Assembly (NCBI GenBank): GCA_018806985.1
Contig: JADANN010000375.1
Coordinates: forward strand, 2,914,001 to 2,978,000
Direction of reading: 5' to 3'
Source of the DNA: Angiostrongylus vasorum
Taxonomy: Eukaryota > Nematoda > Chromadorea > Rhabditida > Metastrongylidae
DNA: 64,000 bases
Made by a program: the position numbers and the translations under genes. Below the pieces are notes generated by a model that saw nothing but the letters and a program-made list of their open reading frames with translations, did not search any database and was not told the DNA's origin. This document shows, piece by piece, positions 46,050-57,062 of the stretch. Position 1 is the first letter of the stretch. Every line of letters starts with the position of its first letter.

Positions 46050-46425
46050 GTTCCCAGGATCGACTTTCTATTAACCTCGGCATTGAAATATGAATGCGTC
46101 GTTTTCTTGTTCAGCAGTCGCGAGATTGTTAAACAGCATACATTTACTTCCATAGAAAAACACAATACAATACAATACAACAGTAGCTGACGTTTCGGCA
46201 GTATCGCCTTCTTCAGAGCCTGGAAGGGTATACTGACATACAATTTACTAGGCCAAACGCTTCAGTAACACTTACAAAAAAGACGAAAAACTCTATGGTA
46301 ATTACATGGTCAACAGCTTCTCGAAAAAACTCACCGCTTTTTTACGTGCCTTACCTTGAGGCTCTATGGAAGTAAATGTATGCTGTTTAACAACCTCGCG
46401 ATTGCTGAACAAGAAAACGACGCAT
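46050..46425. mobile_element. Short inverted Penelope unit flanked by a 12-bp target duplication
   Basis: A minus-oriented terminal repeat with hammerhead is followed after ~170 bp by a plus-oriented terminal end (GTAAATGTATGCTGTTTAAC to CGACGCAT). Flanks TCAGTCCAAATA (46038) and TCAGTCCACATA (46426) differ by one base. The RT and endonuclease are deleted. Confidence 0.8.
46185..46222 (-). ncRNA. Hammerhead ribozyme motif H2
   Basis: Minus-strand core identical to H5 and H6: CTGAAGA, GGC-GATACT-GCC, GAAAC, GTC, with GCT/AGC closing helix I. Confidence 0.75.
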
Positions 46426-46584
46426 TCAGTCCACATATGTTAGAGAGCAGGAATTTTGTAAATATTACTATTGTACTAATGAATCAATGAGAATAAAGTG
46501 ATGTACAGCAGCTGACATAAGCTGACGAATCCTAGCATATCGTTTTATTCACTTAATATCACATGATCCGATATCACATGTATC

Positions 46585-46870
46585 GTACTATGTGGAATCC
46601 AGTACTTCCCACATTCGATTCGTTTATGTGCATCCACTATTCAAAAATATCTTGGGCTTTTTGGAGTGTGGCTTCGGTTGCTGTCTCAGGATTCTTCACT
46701 TTCCTTATAAAAATTCGTTAAATGTCTCCCCTAGAATCCTGTGGTTCTCGTGGTAGGACGTTCTCACGTGAACTAGAGAGAGTGCGCCTGCTAACAGGCT
46801 TGTTGTGCCCAGCGTTTGGGTAGGCTGGCTCAGCAGTGTGACGAGCGGGATCACTACCAGTGCGTTACTC
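46585..46870 (-). mobile_element. SINE-C copy
   Basis: Reverse: GTGGAATCCAGTACTTCCCA to GACGAGCGGGATCACTACCA and GCGTTACTCGC. Confidence 0.65.
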
Positions 46871-46959
46871 GCTTCCTCACGTTTCAAGAAATCAAAGTAT
46901 AAAAAAATATTCCATCGTTGCAAAAGCATATGCGTTGAATGCTCAATATTTACTTACTT

Positions 46960-47345
46960 GGATGGCCTGTATTCACTGGTTGTGCGACCGGAGAACAATT
47001 TCCATTTTTTTTCATTGTTTTGCTGGTTCAGCCACTGTGGTTCCCTGGAGTCGCGAGGTCAGCCTGGCCCAAGTCTGTCCCAGGTCATCACCACAACAAG
47101 CAGTCACTGCCTCTGTAAATCAGAAGGAGATTTGCCACCATGCGACTAGTTTGATATCAAAACAGCGGTGGATCCTGGTATCCGTTTATTCTTAGCTGGG
47201 CTTCATGATGAATAAACGCCGAACCCTCTTCTCAGCTTCAGAGACTACGCTGTGAGGCTCAATCCCCTGCTACATATCGTAGCCTGACAACCAGGATAAC
47301 CTCACCTCCACGATGAGGCGGAAAACCGTTCTGAGAAAATGTTTG
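46960..47345 (+). repeat. Family E repeat
   Basis: Forward: TTACTTGGATGGCCTG start, GGAGATTTGCCACCATGCGA, CGATGAGGCGGAAAACCGTT end. Confidence 0.75.
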
Positions 47346-47650
47346 ATAAGGAATTGCAGTAGAAAAGGCGTAAAATCGCTAAAATCTGTCGCTCAAACCC
47401 GAATAATTTAGTAACTGCATTTTTAAGGTCGATCACTTCAAAGTCTGGCAGTTTTTCTAGAACTGGAACTGTTAAACATTTAGATTAGGGTTAGGATGGA
47501 AGTAAAACAATTAAAACACCCTTTCACTCAAATCGAAGACACTTTTGGCCCAGATATTATGAATGCGTCGTTTTCTTGTTCAGCAACCGCGAGCTTGTTA
47601 AACAGCATACATTTACTTCCATAGAAAAACACACAATACAATACAACAGT

Positions 47651-47686
47651 AGCTGACGTTTCGGCAGTATCGCGTTCTTCAGAGCC
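47651..47686 (-). ncRNA. Hammerhead ribozyme motif H3 (weakened helix II)
   Basis: Same core as H2, but the first helix II base is changed (CGC against GCC), so helix II loses one pair. Confidence 0.65.
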
Positions 47687-47774
47687 GCTTTTTTTTACGT
47701 TTCAGAGTCATCAACCTTATGAGACTATAATCAGCTGTTCTAATTTTCCTCATTGGAAGGCACATAAAAAAAAT

Positions 47775-47810
47775 CGGCTCTGAAGAAGGCGATACTGCCG
47801 AAACGTCAGC
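47775..47810 (+). ncRNA. Hammerhead ribozyme motif H4
   Basis: Complete core in the right arm of the 47.6 kb unit: GGCT, CTGAAGA, GGC-loop-GCC, GAAAC, GTC, AGC. Confidence 0.78.
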
Positions 47811-48486
47811 TACTGTTGTATTGTATTGTGTTTTTCTACGGAAGTAAATGTATGCTGTTTAACAACCTCGCGATTGCTGAACAAGAAAACGACGCATTCA
47901 TATTCCAATGCCGAGGTTAATAGAAAGTCGATCCTGGGAAATGTTACAAGATGTACCAGATATTATGTTCTGTCAAAATCGTATTTAAGCATAAAATGCG
48001 CATGTACATCCACGTCTATATCCACACTCGCACCCTGCTAGGACCAGTCAAAATGACTTTCAAGGACATTAAAATAAGCAGCAGACATAGAGTTACAGAC
48101 CAATCTTAGAAAAGTGGCAATATCGTTGCGGAAACAGATGAGAGACGAAAAATCTCTCAAAGAAAATGTTCAGACCGACTAAACATTTCCAGCTTAAAAA
48201 AAAATTTTTTGCTCCATATAATGGGGATTTTCTATTCTAAAAGTGCCGTTTTTGATTATATCATTTAAGTTGTACCAATCCCTAGCAGCGATTGAACGGT
48301 TTATAATGGATGAAACTTGGCTCAAACTATTACGAGTCCCTCAGTGTCGATAGTGTAGACTCAATTAAGACACTGGATCCTTTAATAAAATTCAATTCCA
48401 CCACAGAAGTTCGATATCACGGGCAAAGTGGGTAGAATAAGCTGAAAAATCAACAAAATTGGGCTACTTTCAAATACGCTACTCAC

Positions 48487-48550
48487 CTTCAGCAATTGAG
48501 CCTTGTAGTTCAATTGCCACGTGTAGTTGCCCGTGCGGTTCAAGGTCTAA
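48487..48550 (-). CDS. pkc-1 copy A exon 4 (end of C2 domain)
   Basis: Acceptor ATTTGCAG and donor GTGAGT enclose 64 nt encoding LDLEPHGQLHVAIELQGSIA, then E and one extra base (phase 1). Joined to the TGG that ends exon 3, this gives the family signature W-[LV]-D-L-E-P-H-G. The copy B equivalent would be outside the window. Confidence 0.82.
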
Positions 48551-48734
48551 CTGCAAATAAAAATGATAACTGGATATCTCTACGTTATGTGAATATAACA
48601 TAATAACCAATAAGAATTATTTTCATTTTATCATTACTTAATTGCTATTTTATTATTACTTATTTTTTGCTTTATTTTGAATATCTCACCACGGAACTTA
48701 TTTACTAATTAGACTTTGTTTATTATTTATTTGC

Positions 48735-49110
48735 ACGACCTGTCTTTACATCTACTGTGCAAATCCCAGCATTTTTTCCTCTCAGTTCCTTTCCTCGCAT
48801 TCCTCATTCCATCACCAACGAAGATCATCGAACTTTTCGCACATGGGCTCCGTTGCTGCTTACAAATTTTTTGCCGTATTTATGAATGTTGTTCATTCTT
48901 GATCAGTTGAATACTGATCGAGTCAATTCTCTCTTGAGTGGTGGGATAGCTGTGCTAGAGAGCTACCGCGTGAATTTGAGGGAGTGAATTTAGACCAGAG
49001 AAGCTTGATACCAGTTTTTTCGACATCGGAAGATGAGAGGTAGGGTGGGTCCACGGCGCTGCTGAACCAGTATCGTGTTCTTGAAGAACGGCATAACTAG
49101 CTCCCACCAC
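48735..49110 (-). mobile_element. SINE-C copy
   Basis: Reverse: TTTACATCTACTGTGCAAAT to CGTGTTCTTGAAGAACGGCA. It is about 185 bp from exon 4 of pkc-1 copy A. Confidence 0.65.
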
Positions 49111-49849
49111 CTTAAATCAAGTCTTACAATATTTATTTCCTTTTTTCTTAGCCACGCGCTTACTTTTGGTTATTAGCTCTACTAAGACACTTAGATTACC
49201 TATTATCATATGTATATACAACTTGCCTGGTATGTATATGCGATATCACACCCTTATACGTACACACAGCCATTCATAAAACTATCGGTTTTCTGCCATC
49301 TATAAAGACGGTTAGTTTCGTTTCTGCATTCGGTTGCGGTTCGAAGATCTGTTGTTTTCCTCCTTATTAACACATCAAATGCTGATTTGAGTGTAGGTTT
49401 TCGTGGAATCCCGTAAGATATCCGTGCCAGTTAATTTTCAGTACTTCATAAAAGACATTTGCTAGCATTTGCACATCGTACAGAAGTCCCTGCTCTGCAA
49501 CTGGTACCACCAGAACGGAACGATAATGATTCCTGCGATTTGTTAAACAATCGCGTTATATTGTTTGGAAATCAACGTCGGAACTGAAGTTTCATGTTCT
49601 GCATAAGTTCCATCAGTAGGATTCTTTCCAATTCTGTATTGTTACAAATAGTTGCAAAGCTCATTTTATGAATTTTTCCCATACAGATGGATTACGACGT
49701 AAACTGCGCTGTTGACAAATTTCAAAGGTTAGAATTTCAGATATCAAAACAACAATTCCGGCACTGTTGACAATATGGAATTAAAGGATTTCTTGCAAAA
49801 CAGATCTATTCAAGAACTTGCAAAAATAACAAAATGTGAGCATCTCAAT

Positions 49850-50120
49850 CATCCTCGTATCAATCGTCACGGAGGTGTTCCAACAACTTTTCTACGTGTT
49901 GCTTTGGGTGCTGCTTGAGGAATTTTTTCATCTCCGTGACGAATGTCGTTGAATGCTGGTCTAGCCGATTCTTTCTGGAATTCTGAGACAGCCGTTCTAG
50001 GACGTTCTCACGTGAACTGGAAGGAGTGAACTGATCCCGGTGCGGAGTCGAACCAGCGTCTTGGTACGTTAGGCTGTCCGTGTAATCAACGGTATGGTTA
50101 CCGCTGCGTTACCAGTTCCC
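49850..50120 (-). mobile_element. SINE-C copy
   Basis: Reverse: CATCCTCGTATCAATCGTCA to TGGTTACCGCTGCGTTACCA. Confidence 0.65.
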
Positions 50121-50254
50121 TGCCGAGTTATTCCTATCAAGTTATAAAAAAAACTTTTAGGTGTGAACAACACATCAGCGAACCTCCAAGGTATTCGGTA
50201 GTCGATAAATGAAGGTTGCTTTGAGCTTTGATACTAACACAATATTTGTCGGTT

Positions 50255-50400
50255 AACTTCAATGATGCTGAGATATTTGCAAAACTCCGGACCGCAGGTG
50301 CCTGCGGTGGGGAACGAACGCGCTATTACCCTTCCCGGGGGCAAACGCGTTCACTACCACACCATGCGGGTCCTACCTTACGCCTGTATCTCGTCGATTA
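50255..50400 (-). mobile_element. SINE-A copy (reverse)
   Basis: GATGCTGAGATATTTGCAAA to CACACCATGCGGGTCC. Near-consensus over the whole unit. Confidence 0.75.
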
Positions 50401-50639
50401 GTAGAAACAGCCTCTCGAATTTTGCATATTATTTTGCGTGTAAAACGCCAAGGTAATAGCACTATTAAACATAAATGACTCGTTTAAATCATGCATTCAT
50501 TGAACAGAAAAAGAAGCCTTGGGAACGAAAAAACCATCTCGCTATTCAGCAATATCAAATTCTCTACGGAAATGTCTCAAAAATGGGCTTTCATTAAACT
50601 TCGGCAAGAATAATCCAAATTTTTCCAGATTTCTGAGAT

Positions 50640-51190
50640 AGCACTAAGTTGGTATAAAAAGATTTATTTGGCTAACGTTCCGATGTCTTCGACTTTTTAG
50701 AGCCAGATTGATGGTTCACAGGTGGTCGCCCTCGCGGTGTCGGTGTCGCATTGAGGAATTCAGTGTAGTGGAGCACCGCTCGAATGGAACCTCTTTCAAC
50801 GGAGCTCGAGGAGAGGACGGATGTTGATTTACCGCCAGCATCCAGTATGGTCAACTTTTTGGCGGCAATCCATCCTGTAGCAGTCGGTGTTTCACTAGTT
50901 GTTCACGATCACTATAAATTTTACTACTCACTGCGCCAGCCAATGCGATACCGACTTCTGAGCATGCACTGCCGCCAATTAAGCGGGCTTTATTGGATGG
51001 CAGCAATAGATCAGCACCTGGCCTGCATAAAAATAGCACCGTCGAGACGCGTTCCTCATTCGAGTGGTGCTCCAATTCAATAGATTCAGCTCCATGTGAA
51101 AACGAAGACTCCACATCACGAGGACGAGCAGCTGTGGATAGTCGACTCGAATCAATCCGGCACTAAGGAAGATATTAGCCGAATAAATGT
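50640..51190 (-). mobile_element. Decayed hammerhead terminal-repeat element (second family)
   Basis: GGCTAACGTTCCGATGTC (50660) is the complement of a mutated GAAAC core. A GC-richer body with a CTATAAATTTTAC TATA-like box (50911) and an end (AGACTCCACATCACGAGGAC) resembling 8490-8520 follows. Open frames inside have no recognised homology. Confidence 0.45.
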
Positions 51191-51373
51191 TTTCGTATCA
51201 ACCACGTGTTAGTGCAATGATCTAGAAGAAAAATCTATGCGACAAAACCACAAAGATTACCTTCTTAAGCATGTGTAAGAAAACTCATCTGGAGGAGTTC
51301 AACGAGTTCACGCCTAGCTTATTTAATCTCGATTCTTTGTTCTCTGATCCATTATCCAAACACTTAAAAAAAA

Positions 51374-51638
51374 GATAAAGCTTTTGGCGTTGATAATCTC
51401 TGAGGGATGCGCCACGCATTCCACTTCATTAAGCATCGTTTGGAGGTTATTGAATGCATATGTGGCCTTTACATTGACTCGTGGCGGCCTACCGATGTAT
51501 CGAGCCAGTGGTGTTATCCTCCCAGACAAGTCTAGTACCAATTTGCGACCCCGGAGGGATGGAGGGCCATGGGCGCGGGGATCAATCCCACGTGTGTGTA
51601 GCAATGACGCCTCTAACCACTGCGCCACACGCGCCCTT
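51374..51638 (-). mobile_element. SINE-B copy in intron 3 of pkc-1 copy A
   Basis: Reverse, full length: TTTTGGCGTTGATAATCTCT to CACTGCGCCACACGCGC. Confidence 0.8.
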
Positions 51639-51879
51639 ATCCAAACAGTTACTTCTCAACAAATGTGCTAAATTATAGGTTTAGAAGGCAAAATACATGC
51701 GCCCGTTTCCGGTTATCAAAAGAGCTCTGAATGGTTACATTACAGATTTTTACGAGCTTTCCACTTTAAGATAATGAGAGAAAAACAACACGTTCCAGCA
51801 TAAAAAAGAAAAAATGACATAAATCAATAGAAGCTTTGAATTTGAAATATAAGACAGATTACGAAGCTCGGAAACTAAC

Positions 51880-52011
51880 CCAAATGTCATTAGTGCTTCC
51901 AACGTTGAAAGTACTGAATGGTATTTTAACGCTCGCGAGAAATTCGTCAGGTAGTGTCTCGCAGTTGCGAAAGACCGTGAAGCCGACAGCTCGACCAGAA
52001 CGCACGTTATT
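51880..52011 (-). CDS. pkc-1 copy A exon 3
   Basis: Acceptor TTTCTTAG and donor GTTAGT bound 44 codons, including SGRAVGFTVFRNC and GSTNDIW. Eighteen of 44 residues differ from copy B. The normally conserved PPDDFVAN stretch reads LPDEFLAS. The reading frame stays open, so constraint is relaxed but not gone. The aligned intron upstream (52020-52500) matches 1910-2800 patchily. Confidence 0.8.
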
Positions 52012-52499
52012 CTAAGAAAGAAAGAGAAGGCTGGATAAAGCAAGAAGATCTCAGTAGAACTTTTAATATAAGCACTCTCAAAAATAGGGGAAAAACTTTC
52101 AAACTTACACCATACCTAAGACAAAACAACGAAGGAGTACTCCTAGAAAATTGCTTCAAAAGCAGACGTATTATAAGAGTCATTCTGTAGATTTCCATGC
52201 CAATGTGACGGGAGCTTTGATCACATTCTGTCTCAGCTTTGAGTAAGTTCAGCGATTCCACAAACGAATTTCAACAAGTAATAAACGTCTTTCATGAACC
52301 TCAACTGCTTCACGGAAATTCACCGGCGAGTTAGCAAAACTTTGTATTCATAGAAGTTGCCAGTTCTCTGCAGTTGAGAACTCTAATATGGTTATTAACG
52401 CAATACTAAGTAAAAAAATCAAGGGGAAGAGTGGAAGAATTGTGCTCCAAGATCCGCTTTAGTATCCTAAACATAGGATGATGTGAACACGTCAACTGG

Positions 52500-53640
52500 A
52501 ACGAGAACTGGTGAGAAGCGAGCAAATCTGCGACGAAGTGTACAAGTACCACGCTAAACAATACACCTATGACATGCCATTGATACTATTTCTCGTCCTG
52601 CATCCACAACACCAGAACAGTCTCTTCAGACACCGATCTTCTCTGTCTTAGCAGAAGAATCCCTCTAAATACCGATCTTCTTGGTCTCTTTGGGATCGTA
52701 GGCCACAACTACTTGTACACGGCTATCCTGAGTCACAAACTTAATGAGGAAACCTTTCAGAAGTAGCGAAAGATGTCGTTACGAAGCGCTGTTAGAGCTA
52801 ACTACATCGTGATGTTATCTATCTATCCATCTATTTACGACGACGTTGATGGTCAATAGCCATATATATGGTCCCGCAGGCTTGTGAAAAAGAACGTCAG
52901 AATCCACCGAAAACGACTAAAAGAATATGGACACATTTGGGATAGAGCAGGCATGAAAGAGAATAAGACGAAAAACCATCTCTGCTCTTCCAGGAATGGC
53001 AGCGGGTGGGCACGAGATTGGCCTAGCTAACATTTTCTTTTTTTCGGCCTTTGATTTCCTCCGTGGAGAGAACGAATTTATCTATGAGCTGCAAAAAGTG
53101 CTACAGTATGAAAGAGAGAAATCGAACTAGAACATACTGGGCAAAGCAATTTTACGGTACATGCCTTGTTCCAAGGACCCAGTATAAGACCGTGACCAAG
53201 TCACAGAGCTCTATAATTGCACGAAATATGCTAAATTTTACAATGGTCAAGTTCTGATTCTATTCATCCTGCTACCAAGTAGATGAGGAATATAGGCCTG
53301 AAATTATGAAATACTTTACACGGTTAGTAAAAATTTGGGATAATTGTGGGACTTATAATGGTAAGGAAGGAAAGGATATTGAGGAAATCACAAATTAGAG
53401 GCAGTAAGGACTGCTCTGGAAGCTTCAGTTCATGATTCACTGCGAATGATACGAGGAGCACCAGTTAGTGCTCTTTTGGAGTGTTGCCGATACTGGCAAC
53501 ATCAACTCACAGGATGACACAAATCTAGGAATACGATCGAGAACTAGCACACATCACGATGATTCAAACCACTCACTTCCAAACTGGCAAAGATCACAAT
53601 GCTTGGAACAACTCAAATTATGAAGACGAGACGTTCAAAT
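52500..53640. other. pkc-1 copy A intron 2, no other feature
   Basis: The first part aligns loosely with 2750-2800 of copy B. The rest is unique, so the length difference from copy B intron 2 is mainly here plus the family E insertion. Confidence 0.45.
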
Positions 53641-53644
53641 ATCC

Positions 53645-54060
53645 TAGTACTTGATACTTGATACTTGAACGGGCCGTCCTCACTAGTTGTGCGGGTCCCA
53701 GCATAATCACCATTTTTCGGAGATTTGTTGGCTAAGCCATTGTGGTTCCTTGGAATCCCGAAGACAGTCTGGCCAAAGTCTGCCCCCAGGTCGTCACCAC
53801 GACAGGCAGTGGCAGCCCTTGTGGATCAGAGGGAGATTTGCCACCATGCGACTTTGATACCAGGACGGTGGCGGATCCTGGTATTAGTTTACTCTTGGCT
53901 AGGCTTCCTGATGGAGACGCCGGACTCCTTCTCAGCCTGGAAGACCGTGCCGGGGGGACGAATCTCCCGCTGTACATCGCATTCCGACACCCAGGAACAC
54001 ATCCCCACATCCCAGTCACGATTAGGGGGTAAACCGTTGGGAGGAACACCCTAGTAGTAG
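53645..54060 (+). repeat. Family E repeat
   Basis: Forward: ACTTGATACTTGATACTTGA and ACGGGCCGTCCTCACTAGTT start, to GGGGGTAAACCGTTGGGAGG. Near-identical blocks to the 39.8 kb copy. Confidence 0.78.
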
Positions 54061-54382
54061 GCAGTAATTGAAAAAAAAGAAGAGATTCCGATAGCTGAGC
54101 ACCTTGCAAGAAGATTGGGTTATTTTGGAAGAAACAAAACATGATAAAGCCAATAGCAAAATAACTAGATCTATTCTAGGAAGTTCATACGAAAAGCAAT
54201 TGTAATACTATCTTCATCGTAGGCTATGGCCCAGTGAAAGCGATTGGCTAGCGAACAAACTTAACATTGCATCCCTTGCCTTAGAAAGAAGGATTATCCA
54301 GCGTGAGTAGATTTCAAGTTAACTACTTCTATAAAAAAGAATCATAAGAAGTCCCCTTTTCAATCGTCCTAAGACGACATAC

Positions 54383-54490
54383 CGCGATGAATTCCTCGTT
54401 CCAGCAGGGTTCGTTGGTCTTAGGGCTGACCTGAGTTTTGCCGACATGACGCTCGTCCCAGTCCACATTCAAGTACGTATATAACACTGG
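54383..54490 (-). CDS. pkc-1 copy A exon 2
   Basis: Acceptor CTTCCAG and donor GTATGT bound 36 codons, with the core LNVDWDERHVGKTQVSPKTN then EPCWNEEF. Nine of 36 residues differ from copy B, concentrated at the exon start (PVLYTY against AALDAY). The intron to exon 1 is about 2.2 kb, against 2.7 kb in copy B. Confidence 0.82.
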
Positions 54491-54499
54491 CTGGAAGTA

Positions 54500-55760
54500 A
54501 AAAGAATATCAGAAAGCACATGGAGAAAAAAAGTGGCAAAGCTGTCCACTACTGAAGATTACATTATCGAAAAAGGCGATCTGCCTTCAAATGAACGTGT
54601 ATCCTATAGGTTTACTTGTATACGAAAACTTGTAGTACATGAAAGCACAACAACAGTCGTTAGGAAAATCAAAGTAAAGCAAACATTATGAATAGTAGTA
54701 GTTGACTTCGGAATTACGAAAGTTCCGTCCTTTCAAACTCTAACACCCCCGACCTCCTTCAGGCTTTTCAGCTTGTGTTCATACTACATACCACTTTAAG
54801 GCGCAAATCTCGCTTTAGACCTAAATTTAGCTCCTTTGTATATGCATTACTTTCGTTTTAATTTATGTCGTTGAAAAGCAATTGGGAAAAAAAACTTCGA
54901 GCAATCTTTTCACACATTCAGTGTTGGACGCGAAACTGCGGAAACGGCTAGTAGTACTAACATAGTATTTCATCAAGAAGCAGGACCCACTGCTACTGAA
55001 CATGACTATTTGAAGTCCAGACCCGGTCGTTCGAAAGAACTGGACGTAACTAGTAAAGCAACTGTTTCGACACACCACAGCCGAACTAGAAAAGTCAAAA
55101 TTCGCGACAGATGGGTGACACATGATCTCTATGGAAAGCAAAAAGGATTTTCGTCACTAAATTTGTTCTGGGCTGCTTTTCCGCACCAAGAAACGATCTT
55201 TTCACTCCTCCAAAATTGTGACCTATTTTGAAAAGAAGACTGGGTCGAGTACTAGCGGACGATGTTCTGTTGAAGGATTTCAGTACAGAAACACTTCTCA
55301 AAGCAAAGCCTGCATAAAATGAACGTTGTGGTGGGTTTTTTTCGTTAACATGAAACCAAATAAGCCAGTTAAATCTCGATCGAAGATACCATGAAACATC
55401 GCCAAGAAGTCGACGAAATGCATAATCGCTAACCGACCGCTACTTTCTCAAGAAGTTCGACAACTACGTGCTAAATGATGCTTTAGCAAAGAATATGCTG
55501 TTGACAACGACTTCAGAGACTCACTGGTTTCAAAGGGTTAGAAATTAGTAGTAATGAAAAAAAACAACTTTTGCTATACTGCAACAAACATTTTAATCCC
55601 AATGGGTTACATTTCGGTTGAAGACAAGAGTTGAATACATGTGCATTTGAAGTTGAAGATTGAAAATTTGCAATGATTTCCGACTAACCAACTGATGTCA
55701 ATTCTTTAATAAAAAGAAGTCATGATTTCTTCCTATTCAGCACCAACAATAACGATAATA
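54500..55760. other. pkc-1 copy A intron 1, part aligned to copy B
   Basis: 54720-54930 matches 3790-3900 (CTTTCAAACT..TAACAC, TTGTGTTCATACT, TCGAGCAAT blocks). This shows that intron DNA was duplicated together with the exons. Confidence 0.5.
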
Positions 55761-55769
55761 TCATCAAAG

Positions 55770-56045
55770 GTATACGTGTAGCGAAGTGGTCGGAGGTGCC
55801 CTGCAAAACACAACGGCTCGATGCTCGTGCCCCAAGCCCACCAAACAACCCTCCATCCTTCCGGGGTCGGCAAACTGGTACTAGACATGTCTGGGAGGAC
55901 AGCAATACTGGCCCAATACATCGCTATGCCACCGCGAGTCATTTTAAAGGCCAGATATGCATTCATTTACCTCCAATCATGCTCAATGAAGTCGAATGCA
56001 TGGCGTATCATTCAGGGGATTGATCAACGCCGAAAAAGCTTTGTC
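55770..56045 (+). mobile_element. SINE-B copy in intron 1 of pkc-1 copy A
   Basis: Forward, full length: ATACGTGTAGCGAAGTGGTC to GGATTGATCAACGCCGAAAA. Confidence 0.8.
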
Positions 56046-56732
56046 CTTTCCATTGATTTAATGAAAAAAGTGTTTATAATGAGTAAATATAATTAATGTA
56101 TAAGATTCATCAATTTTTTTGTAATCTTACATGGATAAAAACCACCAAGTAACAACTACAGTGACATAGACGAATTATATACACAGTCATTAAGGGTATT
56201 TTTAAAAAAAATCCTTAACGAATAAGTAGAGTTCTTAGGCGCGCGACATTAAGCGCGCGAAAACCTGATGAAAGAAACCCAGAGAAACAGGGGAGAATAC
56301 GTCTCTGCATCTCTGCCTCTCGTGTAGATCGTATAAACCGATATTACGAAAAACAAGTGAGTTACTTAGTATTGTAAAAAAAAGTAGTTGAAATGGACAA
56401 ATTGAACGAGCGATTGGTACCAGCAATTCTCATTGTGAGACTTCTTCATCGGTGGTTGACAACTGCTTTCAGTGTTCCATGACAATTCCAGGAAAACTAA
56501 CGTAACAAGAATCTGTTGGATTTGAGAGTGGACATCCATCTGTTACCCGTGAGATTTTCTAGTAGTTTGCTGTTATGACCAGTTTTCTAAGCGCGTTCTT
56601 CATAGAATCGACAGCTTCGATAGAGAAATCGAACACGTTGTAGATTATTTAATGCAAAATCACGAGATTTCAGTTAATGAGTTTCAAAACGCATTGTGAT
56701 AAATTCTAAGCAAAGCAACGAATGACAATTAC

Positions 56733-56825
56733 CGTTTCTTCTAAGCCGAATCGACGCGACTTTTCAGTTGGCCGAAGGCCTCGAGCCTCAAGAACCCGAA
56801 CCCGAAAGGTGCCAGTGAACAGCAT
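56733..56825 (-). CDS. pkc-1 copy A exon 1
   Basis: ATG at 56825 opens 31 codons, MLFTGTFRVRVLEARGLRPT then EKSRRFGLEET, ending before a GTAATT donor. Length, phase and start match copy B exon 1. Five of 31 residues differ. One of them replaces the Trp of the family's PTEWS motif with Lys. The flanking AG-rich DNA (56830-57060) also aligns with that of copy B. Confidence 0.8.
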
Positions 56826-57062
56826 CACAGAGACTTTAACAAAACTGAAACCAGGAAAAATAAAACGACTAACAAAAAAAGAAAGATCAAATATCGATGA
56901 ACGACACAAAACACACAGAGGAATGGGACGAGAATAGACGAGAAAACAAATGAAAAAACAAAAAATTCGTGGAAATATACGATGAGAAACGGTGCAGAGA
57001 AAGAAAGATGACAATGAAAACATCGTACGAAATGGATTGAGAGACAAGGAATAGAACGATCG

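Larger units (their letters stand above)
47562..47955. mobile_element. Short inverted Penelope unit flanked by a perfect 12-bp target duplication
   Basis: Two ~120-150 bp terminal repeats in opposite orientation, each with a hammerhead, surround ~95 bp of 3' element sequence. CCAGATATTATG occurs at 47550-47561 and 47956-47967. The right end carries the extra CGAGGTTAATAGAAAGTCG tail that the left end lacks. Confidence 0.85.
37675..56825 (-). pseudogene. pkc-1-like copy A: duplicated regulatory half, no kinase domain seen, probably decaying
   Basis: Eight exons cover C2, pseudosubstrate linker, C1A and C1B in family order, spread over 19 kb. Three features argue against an intact kinase: a one-base excess in the C1A exon (GGGG at 41349-41352), a splice-phase conflict entering the last C1B exon, and the absence of any recognisable kinase exon before copy B starts at 6047. 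The pseudosubstrate core is also degraded. C1 zinc ligands are retained and the exons still read well, so the copy is young, or still makes a regulatory-domain-only product, or the two indels are sequencing errors in short G runs. Whether it is transcribed cannot be seen here. Confidence 0.7.

Noticed and set aside
53732..54142. 136-codon minus-strand open frame
   Set aside because: Lies within a family E repeat. The same frame appears in the 39.9-kb copy (GSLAKSK-IPG motif), so it reflects the repeat.
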